From Piper betle (taxonomy: Eukaryota > Streptophyta > Magnoliopsida > Piperales > Piperaceae): 64,000 nt of DNA. Positions 1 through 10,364 of this stretch are shown here, in pieces. The first letter of the stretch is position 1. Every line of letters begins with the position of its first letter. Below the pieces are notes generated by a model that was not told where the DNA came from, did no database searches, and saw nothing but the letters and a program-made list of their open reading frames with translations. Both the position numbers and the translations under genes were made by a program. The stretch is from NCBI GenBank assembly GCA_033002965.1, contig JAURVB010013116.1, positions 86,502-150,501 of the forward strand. The letters are read 5' to 3'.

Positions 1-925
1 TTTCTCATTAATGATATTGTTAATACTATGAATATTATATTTTATATTTGACACTAATTATATTTTGCAAACTATATATTCGTCATTAATGATATTGTTA
101 ATGATATGAACATTATATTTCTAAATATTGTAATTGGCAATATAAATATAATATATTGTAGGATAAAGTATACATAACTATCCCCTTTTCCTATTATTTT
201 GCATATGTAAGGAAAAAATAGTATTACCCGACGTATCAATATCATCAATGCCATTGTAAGAACATTGTAAATGTCAAACATTATACCTTATATACAATGG
301 ATGATATATTTCTAAAAAATATATTGATTACTTACAAACACAATTATCATTGATGTCACCCACTGATCCATTCTGCCTTAGTGACATTTACTTTTCAAGT
401 GTTCTTTAATTTTTTTCAAACCAATCCTTGGTTGACTGGAAAATAAGAGTTTAAATTTATAAGTTACAATACAATTATCATTGGTATTTGCTTTTAATAT
501 TTCTTTATAATATTTGCAATTTTTGAACCTTCATTTGTTATTTAGAGTAGGTGAGAGCATATTTTATTGTAAGTTTATGTTTTACAACGAGCACTACGAA
601 TTGAATGAGAAAAGAACATAATGTGTTTTTTAAGAAAGTTATGTCTTCTAAGGAAAATTGTGTTTATCTAATATTTTTTACTGATTTATATTTTCATAGT
701 ATTTTGCAAATGTTATAAAACTAGAATTACCACTAATGACAATTGATAAACATTTCAATTGTCATCAATGATACTTTAAATACTGAAGATGATATTATTG
801 TTTCAAGTGTTGATTGTCTTAATTTGTAATATATGTAGAGTTTGTTGTAATTTGAATTGCACTTCCTAAGCATACTTTTGTAATTAATGATATTTCGTAA
901 ACTATGCATGTATATGATAAAAAAC
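1..925. other. AT-rich region, no gene seen
   Basis: Strongly AT-rich, with no reading frame resembling a known protein. A segment of about 37 bp beginning TCATTAATGATATTGTTAAT is present near 5-41 and again, slightly changed, near 83-120. The motif ATTAATGATATT recurs near 890. This suggests a decayed tandem repeat or old transposon sequence, but no family can be named. Confidence 0.5.
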
Positions 926-1329
926 AGTGTAGAAACCTTTGAGTTCAGTCTAAATAGCCCGAACCAAGTCGGTCAAGTGAGAACCGAGTCAGGTTAGACA
1001 GTGACTTGAGCCAAGTTTGTGTTCGAGTTACCGGGCTCGTTCATGCCTTAGTGTCGATGATGTGCCCAGAGGTAAATCCTGCAACCGCTAGATGATAGAC
1101 AATGGTGACAGTTGGAGGTTGTGGAGCCCATGATGGTGATGTCGACATCAACAATGGATGGAGGTTGTTGGAGTCAAGCCTTGAAAAAGCTTGCCGAGAG
1201 CGGCAGTGAGCTCACACAGTTCCTAGCGAACGGCAAAGGTCCAAGACTGGCAAGGAGTCAGGATCAGTAGACGGTGGCATGACAAAGTTGAAGGGATGGT
1301 CGCCTAGGGCAATGAGGGTCATAGCCAGC
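926..1329. other. Unassigned LTR-like flank of element A1
   Basis: Base composition rises from AT-rich to mixed. The stretch has no clear open frame and continues at 16099 once element A1 is removed, so it is the insertion target. Its composition resembles the GC-rich middle part of the B and C LTRs found further on, but I could not align it with confidence. Confidence 0.35.
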
Positions 1330-1334
1330 CAAAA
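1330..1334. repeat. Target-site duplication CAAAA, left copy (A1)
   Basis: CAAAA directly precedes TGTAAAGACC, the first bases of the LTR. The same five bases follow the end of the distal LTR at 16094-16098. The perfect match fixes both ends of element A1. Confidence 0.92.
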
Positions 1335-1544
1335 TGTAAAGACCGTGGAAAAATATTTTTTTTTAATATATTCGACTCGGGCAGGGAAGCATCGAACGCT
1401 AGAGAATTAATATTAATTATATTATATTATTCTCTACCCGGTTAAGTCTACCCGGTTAAATATTTTATTCTTTACCTGGTTACACAGTTAAAGGAATTAA
1501 ATACGGGTGTTAGTGTGTTTCCACAAACCCTAGCCGTCATTTCA

Positions 1545-1553
1545 TTTATAAAG
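1545..1553 (+). promoter_or_regulatory. TATA box of the A1 5' LTR
   Basis: TTTATAAAG lies 210 bp into the LTR, in the segment expected to be U3, and is kept in the 3' LTR at 7927-7935. A pyrimidine-rich leader follows (about 1570-1625). In copy A2 the matching TATA is damaged (TATGAA on the minus strand near 37005). Assignment as the transcription promoter is inferred from position and motif. Confidence 0.55.
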
Positions 1554-1749
1554 GGACATCCTCCACCCTAGCCTTCATTCACATTCTCTTCTCTACTTCC
1601 TTGCCGGTGTGTCTTCTTCCTTGCTTAGGTATTCTTCCTATCTCCCTCTTCTTAATTTTCTTTCATGCATATTTTAATTTGATAATAAGCTTTATAATCG
1701 TGAGGATTAAAAGTTTAAAATCAATAAGAAAACAAATATAATTTTACAC

Positions 1750-2330
1750 CAGAGAAACTAAAATTACCGACGAGCATCCTCTGTTTCGGCCAATTGGGGA
1801 AGCACAGGCAAGGTCACCGAGAAGCGGTGGCGAGGGTCGTTCCTACGTCAGAAGATGATCATACCCTCTTCATCGATCAGTATAGGGTCGATCTCACGGG
1901 TGTGGATACCGGCCTAGGGTGGGAAATGACCAAAAAAAGTATCAGCGGCAAAAACAGGGGCAACGGCGGTGGGGATAGAAATCCGGCCGCCCTAGGTAGC
2001 GACGGGTTCCAATAGGGCCGGAAAGGTAGATAGGTGGTCGAGGGTGACGAGGCGACCACCCAATTGAGGCGGCGACGCTCCCCGGCGGTGGTATCGCTGC
2101 CGCAAGCGCAGTGCTAGGAGGGCGATGCGGGCGTCGCCGCTGTTGGAAAACGGTCGGAGTTGGCTGGGGCGACACTGCCAGGATATGGCAGGGCTGGTCA
2201 ACGACTATTTATGGCGGCCGGAGGTGGTCGACCGCGGTGGCGGCGGCTGGAGTGCACCTGGAGTCAGGAACAGAGCTCACCGGGGAAGAAGAAGAAGAAG
2301 GGGGTGGCAATTCTGTAAATACTGGTTGAC
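1750..2330. other. GC-rich block in the A LTR with antisense open frames
   Basis: Distinct GC-rich island inside an otherwise AT-rich LTR. The antisense strand keeps related Arg/Pro/His-rich frames in three LTR copies: here in pieces between 1942 and 2201, in the 3' LTR at 8139-8486 (-, 115 codons), and in A2 at 36238-36678 (+, 146 codons; antisense to A2). Shared words include the segment around residues SPPQLGG. No known domain is seen. The openness may simply reflect GC-rich composition. Confidence 0.45.
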
Positions 2331-3022
2331 ACGAGACCGATTCGATTTAAAAATAATACAAACACGTAATAAATCTTTAAAAATAATTATTTTAACAGGT
2401 TATAGGGTAAAGTTACTAAACTAATTAGTTATTCGACGAAGTCGACATGGATATAAGTAATAAAAAAAATACGGTATTGAGAAACTGTCGATAATTAATC
2501 GGCGTAATAAAACTATTAAATTAAATCAGACGGTTATAAGTGATTAATAAATAAAGATGTTACCTTTACCATATTAAATTTAATATTAGGTAAATAAAGT
2601 GATTATTTTAATAACAAGTCAATAATGTAGAAAATGGGTTATTAAATTATAGTCGAGTCCCAATCACTCGCGTCGAACCTAAATAGCATAATAGAAATAA
2701 ATAAAGTTCGAAAATTTATATAGTCAAATAATTTAAAATAATTGTATTAATAATATTTATGAATTAAAATAATACAAATTATTTTAAATAATTTAATTGA
2801 ACAACTTAATTAATTAAATTGCTATAAGTAATAGTAGCGATTAAAAAAGATTATAACCGAAGGAAAATATACTAATAATAGTAATTAAATATTTGGGTAT
2901 AAGTTTATAATTATTTTATTAATTGTTAGGTGTTAATTATGATATAGATTGTTAATGTAAAGTAGGATTTAAATGATTATGTCACATGAATAGTGTAATT
3001 TAAATATTATTTCAATTTAATA

Positions 3023-3025
<3 letters not shown>

Positions 3026-3059
<34 letters not shown>
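3026..3059. repeat. (AT)n microsatellite in the A1 LTR
   Basis: Uninterrupted AT dinucleotides. The run sits at the same LTR position in other A copies, with different lengths: short near 9408-9422, 35538-35550 and about 42 bp at 41594-41636. It is a length-variable landmark of the family. Confidence 0.9.
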
Positions 3060-3062
<3 letters not shown>

Positions 3063-3472
3063 TTATTTAGTTGCATGCGTGGCTGCTCAAATAAAATTAT
3101 ACTTGTGTATAATTTTATATTCTCATTCGGATTAGGATCATCAGTCGCAGGTCCAAGTTCAAAATATCCAGGTCCGTATAATCATCTAAAATGTTGTATT
3201 TTCCCTTGTTGGCAGCCCAGGTCGGCATGAGCCCAGATTCGACCACCATACGCTGTGGCGCAACCGGGGTCAAGGAATCGACTTAGTCCGACACGGGGCC
3301 GCACCATTAAAATTACTATGTGTGTCCGTATAATTATTTAAAATGTTATATTGCCTATATAATTATTTGGAATGTTGTATTGTCCGTATAATTATTTGAA
3401 ATGTTATATTTTCCCAACTGGTATAATAATATGAAATGTTGCATTTTCCAAAATTGGTACCCTTTGTCGGCA

Positions 3473-3950
3473 CTGATCTAAAAATGAGTTGGGAGACGAT
3501 TTTTAACCTCAAGATGAATTGGGGACCCAGGACTAACCTCAAGATGAATTGGGGGAGCACCTAATCTCAGGATGAGCTGGGAGATGTCTTCCAATCTCAG
3601 AATGAGCTGGGAAACAATGTTCTTATCTCAGAATGAACTGGGAGACCATGACAAATCTCAAGATGAATTGGGAGACCACCCACTCTCAGGATGAGCTGGG
3701 AGATGATTTTAACCTCAAGATTAATTGAGGGACCATGACTAACCTCAAGATGAATTGGGAGACCACCTAATCTCAAGATATTCTGGGAGACAATTTTAAC
3801 CTCAAGATGAATTGGGGAACCATGACTAATCTCAAGATGAATTGGGAGACCATCTAATCTCAGAATGAGGTGGGAGTCGACTTCTACTAATCTCAGAATA
3901 ACCGGAGAGACAAATTACTAATCTTAGAATGACCTGAGGGATAATTAATC
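3473..3950. repeat. Minisatellite (about 30 bp unit) in the A1 5' LTR
   Basis: Imperfect tandem units built on the pattern AATCTCAAGATGAATTGGGA followed by GACCACC or similar. More than ten units are visible, alternating between 'aacctcaagat' and 'aatctcaggat' starts. The matching array in the 3' LTR is at 9836-10310. Other A copies carry different repeats in the same slot. Confidence 0.9.
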
Positions 3951-4371
3951 TTTGTTTGTGTAATAATAGTAATAATAATGAGTGAAATGATAATAGGGAT
4001 TATATTGACTTGTTTAATTTAATTATGCGGCTTAGTGGTTTTCTCACTAACGCGGAATTGCCTTCGTAGGCGAGCAGCTTTGGGACTAAAGAATAGAAGC
4101 GTGGTTGGTGGTTCTTTTACCAACCCAGATATGGTGAATCGATAATAAAGTTGGACTTCCTTACTATTCTCTTGTGTTATAAATGTGGCTATGGGAAACG
4201 GTCCGAGTCTGTGGGACGGTTATTTGATATTTGAGAGAAGATGATTTATTGTTATGATTTATATTATATGTTGTGAGACATAATTGCTATATTCCAGTCC
4301 ATGTTCTGGAATATTACCGTTACATCAATTTTATTTTTAAGTAAAGTCCGGTTCGGGCGGGTCGTTACAGG

Positions 4372-4383
4372 TGGTATCAGAGC
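4372..4383 (+). other. Primer-binding site, initiator-Met tRNA (A1)
   Basis: TGGTATCAGAGC begins two bases after the LTR end and is complementary to the 3' end of plant initiator methionine tRNA. This is the normal primer for minus-strand synthesis in chromoviruses. Confidence 0.93.
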
Positions 4384-4529
4384 GAGGTTTCCCACAAGCT
4401 CACATTTTATGACTCAAGTACCTTGTTGAAAAGTCCAATTATTATCTTTTCCCACTGTGTGTGTTATTAATTAACAGATGTATTCACCAATAAACCTAAG
4501 TCATAACTGGGAAAACAAAAACATACTAA

Positions 4530-5240
4530 TGAACCATGATGGTACAACGTTTCACATGGCAGGCACCCGTAGACAGTCAAGCTGATTTGCACAGTCTAAT
4601 TTGAGCACAGAGAATGTGTTGGCCTAGATCCTGACGGCCATATAGAGACTAGCGCAGGCTTCAAAAAATAGAAATTCAGTGGTTCAGAATATTTTTCAGC
4701 GGTTACCGGGAGTGGTAGCAGGGAATGGAGCCTCAATCTCGGCAGTGGATCCTAGTAAAGTCCCAGATGGTGATCAGGGGAGTGCCCAAGGGTGGGCAGG
4801 GTTATCTGACCCGGGCAAGTGAGGGGAGTATCCAAACCTAGTGCCACCAGTAGTTCGACAAGTGGTGCCGCCTGCTATGGATGATAGTGACTGCTACACT
4901 GTGGAAAAATTTAGAAAGAATAGAGTTGAGGTATTTATTGGAGGGGTCAATCCAATGAAGGCGGAAAGCTAGATTGATATTATCGAAAAAGCGTTTAGAG
5001 CTCTGTCTGTGCCCCACCGCCATCAACTGAGATTGGCAACATGCATGCTTCAAGAGGAAGCATCTTATTGGTGGAAATCCATGGAGAAAACCACTTTCCA
5101 TCGATGTGAGATTTCCTCCATCGCGTGGGCGGAATTTGTGGCAGCTTTCAATGGACAATATTTTCTAGTGCCCGTTGTCCAGAAGAAAGCATCGGCGTTC
5201 GCCAATTTGGTTCAGGGGGAGGATTTAGTCCAGGAATATG
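4530..5240 (+). pseudogene. Gag remnant of A1
   Basis: Decayed capsid gene. It is recognisable from a stretch near 4890-4975 (a frame with YTVEKFRKN then VEVFIGGVNPMKAES), followed at 5009-5240 by the Ty3 Gag core: LATCMLQEEASYWW, then KTTFHR, WAEFVAAFNGQYF and a VQKKASAF stretch. Stops interrupt it, for example the TGA near 4580 and the TAG near 4972. The C terminus, including the zinc knuckle, is missing: near 5235-5250 the Gag frame runs straight into RT sequence. The same junction is present in copy A2. Confidence 0.85.
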
Positions 5241-5533
5241 TGTATTCCCAGACAAACTTCTAGGGTTACCTCCTAAGTGGGGAGTTGAGTTTGCCATTGA
5301 CCTAGCACCTGGAGTGACACCAATTTCTAAAGCACCTATCTATTACTCTTCAAGTTCTGAGAGAACATCAACTGTTCGCCAAGCTCTCAAAGTGTGACTT
5401 CTGCTTGAGGGAGGTAAATTTCCTTGATCATGTTGTCTCAAAGGCTAGAATTGCAGTGGATCCATCAAAATTGAAAGCAGTCATTGATTGGCCATAACCT
5501 AAGTTAGTCACTGATATCAGAAGCTTCCTTGGT
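5241..5533 (+). pseudogene. Reverse transcriptase remnants of A1 (protease and RT core deleted)
   Basis: The first part (5241-5335) reads as the RT N-terminal leader (PDKLLGLPPKWGVEFAIDL, then PISKAPI). At about 5336-5350 it jumps to the RT thumb region (KLSKCDFCLREVNFLDHVVS at 5370-5440, then DPSKLKAVIDWP with a stop). The palm with the YxDD active site is absent, so no RT activity is possible. The protease is also absent. Confidence 0.88.
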
Positions 5534-6060
5534 TTGGCGTTTTACTATAGGAAATTCATTAAAGACTTCTCCTTAGTAACATCGCCGATGACCAAACTCA
5601 CTAGGAAGGGGGTCAAGTTTGAATGGAGTAGTAAGTGTGAGGAAAGTTTCCAGTCTCTAAAGAAGAGTTTAACAACTGCACCGGTCTTGACCCTGCCAAA
5701 TGGTAATGAAGGATTCGTAGTCTTCAGTGATGCGTCTCGGTTGGGTTTAGGATGCGTCCTTATGCAAGAAGGTAAGGTGGTGGCTTATGCCTCTCGTCAA
5801 TTAAAGATTCATGAGCAAAATTATGCAACCCATGACTTGGAACTAGTAGCAGTAGTTTTTGCCCTAAAGATTTGGAGGCACTACTTGTATGGGGCCCAAT
5901 TCGAAGTCTTCACTGACCACAAGAGTTTGAAGTATATCTTCACCTAGAATGACCTTAACCTTCGATAGAGGCGGTGGAAAGAATATTTGAAAGACTACGA
6001 CTTCCAAATCTTATACCATCCAGGGAAAGTGAATGTGGTAGCCGACGCGTTGAGTCGGAA
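5534..6060 (+). pseudogene. RNase H domain remnant of A1
   Basis: RT connection and RNase H. The frame begins in the conserved [14 protein letters not shown] segment. The RNase H catalytic residues are still recognisable: Asp in FSDAS, Glu in HDLELVAVV, Asp in FTDHKSLKY and the terminal Asp in VVADALSRK. A TAG at 5946-5948 and another stop near 5967 break the frame between the last two motifs. Confidence 0.9.
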
Positions 6061-7155
6061 GGGCAAAGTGGACAAAAGTCAGCAGTTAGCTAGACTTTGG
6101 GCCATGTCAGCAGAAGTGGTAGCTATCAACCTGGTGGAGCAACGAACAGGCTTATTAGCAAATTTTGTTGTTTCCAATGATTTAGTTGCTCGTGTTAAGC
6201 TAGCACAAATGGGTGATGAGGAGCTGAATAAAATGTTGGACAAGATTCCTGACATTGTAGCTGTTTCAAACAGTGTGATTAGAGTTAGAGGAAGGTTGTG
6301 TGTACCCAAGGATAATGCACAGAGGCGGGATATTTTAGACGAGGCTCATCGCTCAAAGTTCTCAATACACCCTGGAGTTACTAAAATGTATCAGGATTTA
6401 AAGCGAACCTACTGGTGGATTGGGATGAAGAGGGATGTTGTCAATTTCGTCTCTAAGTGTTAGACTTGCCAACAGATCAAAGCCCAACATCAACTACCTG
6501 AAGGACTCTTACAACCTTTAGAAATACCAACGTGGAAATGGGAGTGTGTCACATGCGATTTTATTTCAAAGCTCCCAAGAACTCAAAAGAAGCATGACTC
6601 CATATGGGTAGTGGTGGACCGACTAACTAAGGTAGCTCACTTCATCCCCACGAAATCAATGAGAACGGCAAAATACCTGGTAGGATTATATGTTGACAAT
6701 ATTGTCAAATTGCATGGTATTCCAAAGGAGATAGTCTCCGACCACGATCCCCTATTCACCTCACATTTTTGGGAATCTTTCCAAAAAGCCATGGGAACTC
6801 AGATTAAGTTGAGTACAGCATATCATCTCCAAACTGATGGTCAGAGTGAGAGGACTATTCAAACTTTGGAAAATTTGTTAAGAGCTTGCTTTCTTGATTG
6901 GGGGGGGTGACTGGGAGAAACACTTAGCCTTGGCTGAATTCACCTACAAGAACTCTAACCAAGCCAGTATAAGCATGGCACCATTTGAAGCCTTATATGA
7001 TAGGCCCTATAGATCTCCATCGTGATGGATGGAGTCTACCGAAGCAGTTATTGTCGGGCCAGAGATGGTGAGGGAAGCAACTGAAAAGGTGAAACACAAT
7101 TCAGCAAAGACTTAAGGCAGCTCAAGATCCACAAAAGAGTTATGCTGATACTCGA
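6061..7155 (+). pseudogene. Integrase remnant of A1
   Basis: Contains the HHCC zinc-binding part (HRSKFSIHPGVTKMY near 6348-6390, then SKC and, after a TAG at 6462-6464, TCQQIKAQHQ). The DDE core follows: Asp in TCDFISKLP near 6553, Asp in SDHDPLF near 6738 and Glu in LENLLRA near 6870. A run of G at 6899-6907 shifts the frame, after which the expected continuation (EKHLALAEFTYKNS) appears at 6915-6960. The triad is kept but the gene is broken in at least two places. Confidence 0.9.
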
Positions 7156-7602
7156 ATGAAGGACCTAGAGTTCCAAGTTGGGGAGTTTGTGTACCTAAAG
7201 ACATCTCCTACGAAGGGAGTGATCAGATTTAAAATATCAGGAAAGTTGAAGCCAAGATTCATAGGACTGTTTCTAATCCTGGATCGAGTTGGGAATTGCG
7301 CATATAGATTAGCATTGCCACCAAGCCTTGCTGGAGTACACAATGTTTTCCATGTGTCAGTGCTAAAGAAGTATGTACGGGATGTGGATCATATCATCAC
7401 AAATTTTGAAGACTTAGAGCTACAATTAAATTTAAGTTACGAGGAAAAGCTGATCCGCATCCTGGCAAGAGAAATAAAGACACTAAGGAATAATGAAATT
7501 CCTTTGGCAAAAGTATTGTCGAAAAATCAGGGGTCAGAAGAAGCTACATGGGATACTGAACAAGAAATGGTAAGGGAATACCCTAGCCTAGTTGTGGTAT
7601 AG
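7156..7602 (+). pseudogene. GPY/F module and chromodomain of A1
   Basis: 148-codon open stretch forming the C-terminal end of the integrase polyprotein. The GPY/F module is seen as KLKPRFIGLFLILDRVG (the usual Pro after Gly is Leu here), then VFHVSVLKKY. The chromodomain follows, with PLAKVLSKNQGSEEATWDTE. Chromodomains at this position define chromoviruses and are thought to guide insertion into heterochromatin. It is an orphaned end because the upstream integrase frame is broken. Confidence 0.9.
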
Positions 7603-7708
7603 GAGTTTTATAATTGTAGCTGGCATGAACCGATCCCAAAGAAATAAATAAAGTTAATCATAATTGTTCTGTTGCTTATTATGATATTTTGGGAACGAAA
7701 TATTTCCA

Positions 7709-7720
7709 TGTTGGGGAGAT
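7709..7720 (+). other. Polypurine tract of A1
   Basis: The purine-rich run (TTGGGGAGAT) directly abuts the TG of the 3' LTR. It follows the conserved chromovirus trailer in which a GAACGAAATATTTCC-like sequence precedes the tract. It would prime plus-strand synthesis. Confidence 0.85.
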
Positions 7721-9835
7721 TGTAAAGACCAAAGAAAAAAAGTTTTTTTAATATATTCGACTCGGGCAGGGAAGCATCGAACGTTAGAGAATTAATATTA
7801 ATTATATTATATTCTCTACCCAGTTAAGTCTAGCCAGTTAAATATTTTATTCTTTACCCGTTTACCCGGTTAAAGGAATTAAATACGGGTGTTAGTGTGT
7901 TTCCACAAACCCTAGCTGTCATTTCATTTATAAAGGACGTCCTCCACCCTAGCCTTCATTCGCATTCTCTTCTCTTCTTCCTTGCCGGCGTGTCTTCTTC
8001 CTTGTTTAGGTATTCTTCCTATCTCCCTCTTCTTAATTTTCTTGCATGCATATTTTAATTTGATAATAAGCTTTATAATCGTGAGGATTAAAAGTTTAAA
8101 ATCAATAAGAAAACAAATATAATTTTACACCGGAGAAACTAAAATTGCCGACGAGCGTCCCCTGTTTCGGCGAAATGGGGAAGCACAGGCAAGGTCGTCG
8201 GGAAGCGGTGGCGAGGGTCGTTCCGACGTCGGAAGATGATCGTACCCTCTTCATCGATCAGTGTAGGGTCGATCTCACGGTGTGGATGCCGGCCTGGTGT
8301 GGGAAATGGCCAAAAACAGTAACGGCGGCAAAAACAGGGGCGACGGCGGTGGGGGAAGAAATCCGGCCGCCCTAGGTGGCGACGGGTTCCAATAGGGCCG
8401 GGGAAGGTAGATAGGTGGTTGAGGGTGACGAGGCGACCACCCAATTGAGGTGGCGACGCTCGCCGGCGGTGGAATCGCCGCCGCAAGCGCGCCGCTAGGA
8501 GGGCGATGCAGGCGTCGCCACTGCTGGAAAACGACCGGAGTTGGCCGGGGCGACACGGCTAGGGCATGGCAGGGCTGGTCGACGACGATTGACAGCGGCC
8601 GGAGGTGGTCGGCGGTGGCGGCGGCTGGAGTGCGCCTGCAGTCGGGAACAGAGCTCGCCGGGGAAGAAGAAGAAGAAGGGCGGTGGCAATTCTGTAAGGA
8701 CTGGTTGACTCGATACCGACTCGAGTTAAGAATAATACAAACACGTAAGAAATCTTTAAAAATAATTATTTGAACAGGTTATAGGGTAAAGTTACTAAAC
8801 TAATTAATTATTGGACGAATGTCGACATGGACATAAGTAATAAAAAATATACGGTAATGATAAACTGTCGATAATTAATCGGCGTAATAAAAGCAATTAA
8901 ATTAAATCGGACGGTTATAAGTGATTAATAAATAAAGATGTTACCTTTACCATATTAAATTTTATATTAGGTAAATAAAGTGATTATTTTAATAACAAGT
9001 TAGTAATGTAGAAAATGGGTTATTAAATTATAGTCGGGTAGCAATCACTCGCGTCGAACCTAAATAGCATAATGGAAATAAATAAAGTTCAAAACTTTAT
9101 AGAGTCAAATAATTTAAAATAATTGTATTAATAATATTTATGAATTAAAATAATACAAATTATTTTAAATAATTTAATTGAACAACTTAATTAATTAAAT
9201 TGCTGTAAGTAATAGTAGCGATTAAAAAAGATTATAACCGAAGGAAAATATACTAATAATAGTAATTAAATATTTGGGTATAAGTTGATAATTATTTTAT
9301 TAATTGTTAGGTGTTAATTATGATCTAGATTATTAATGTAAAGTAGGATTTAAATGATTATGTCACATGAATAGTGTAATTTTAATATTGTTGAAATTTA
9401 ATAGTGATATATGTATATATATATTAGTATATTTAGTTGCATGCATTGCTACTCAAATAAAATTATACTTATGTATAATTTTATATTCTCATTCAGATTA
9501 GGATCATCGGTCGCAGGTCCGAGTTTGAAATATCCAGGTCCGTATAATCATCTGAAATGTTGTATTTTCCCTTGTTGGCAGCCCAGGTCAGCCTGAGCCC
9601 AGATTCGACCACCATGCGCTGTGGCGCAACCGGGGTCAAGGAATCGACTCAGTCCGACATGGGGCCGCACCATTAAAATTACTATGTGTGTCCGTATAAT
9701 TATTTGAAATGTTATATTGCCTGTATAATTATTTGGAATGTTGTATTGTCCGTATAATTATTTGAAATGTTATATTTTCCCAACTGGTATAACAATATGA
9801 AATGTTGCATTTTCCCAAATTGGTAGCCTTTGTCG

Positions 9836-10310
9836 GCACTGATCTCAAAATGAGTTGGGAGACGATTTTTAACCTCAAGATGAATTGGGGGACCATGACT
9901 AACCTCAAGATGAATTGGGGGACCACCTAATCTCAGGATGAGCTGGGAGATGTCTTCTAATCTCAGAATGAGCTGGGAAACAATGTTCTAATCTCAGAAT
10001 GAACTGGGAGACCATGACAAATCTCAAGATGAATTGGGAGACCACCTAATCTCAGGATGAGCTGGGAGATGATTTTAACCTCAAGATTAATTGGGGGACC
10101 ATGATTAACCTCAAGATGAATTGGGAGACCACCTAATCTCAGGATGTGCTGGGAGAGGATTTTAACCTCAAGATGAATTGGGGAACCATGACTAATCTCT
10201 AGATGAATTGGGAGACCACCTAATCTCAGAATGAGCTGGGAGTCGACTTCTACTAATCTCAGAATAACAGGAGAGACAAATTACTAATCTTAGAATGACC
10301 TGAGGGATAA
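9836..10310. repeat. Minisatellite in the A1 3' LTR
   Basis: Same unit and nearly the same unit order as 3473-3950. Unit-level differences are few, which agrees with the two LTRs having been identical at insertion. Confidence 0.88.
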
Positions 10311-10359
10311 TTAATCTTTGTTTGTGTAAGAATAGTAATAATAACGAGTGAAATGATAA

Positions 10360-10364
10360 TAGGG
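10360..10364. repeat. Target-site duplication TAGGG, left copy
   Basis: TAGGG precedes TGTTCGGGCG. The same five bases follow the other end of the nested element at 15713-15717. This sets the exact ends of the young insertion. Confidence 0.95.

Larger units (their letters stand above)
1335..4369 (+). repeat. 5' LTR of A1 (3,035 bp)
   Basis: Starts TGTAAAGACC and ends GTCGTTACA, with TG...CA ends and a TGTAA/TTACA terminal inverted match. Blocks in order: promoter-like start with a TATA box near 1547; GC-rich block 1750-2330; AT-rich block 2340-3060 ending in a TA microsatellite; a block shared with other A copies near 3130-3310; minisatellite 3473-3950; conserved 3' end. The same order is seen in the 3' LTR at 7721-10364 joined to 15718-16093. 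Confidence 0.93.
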
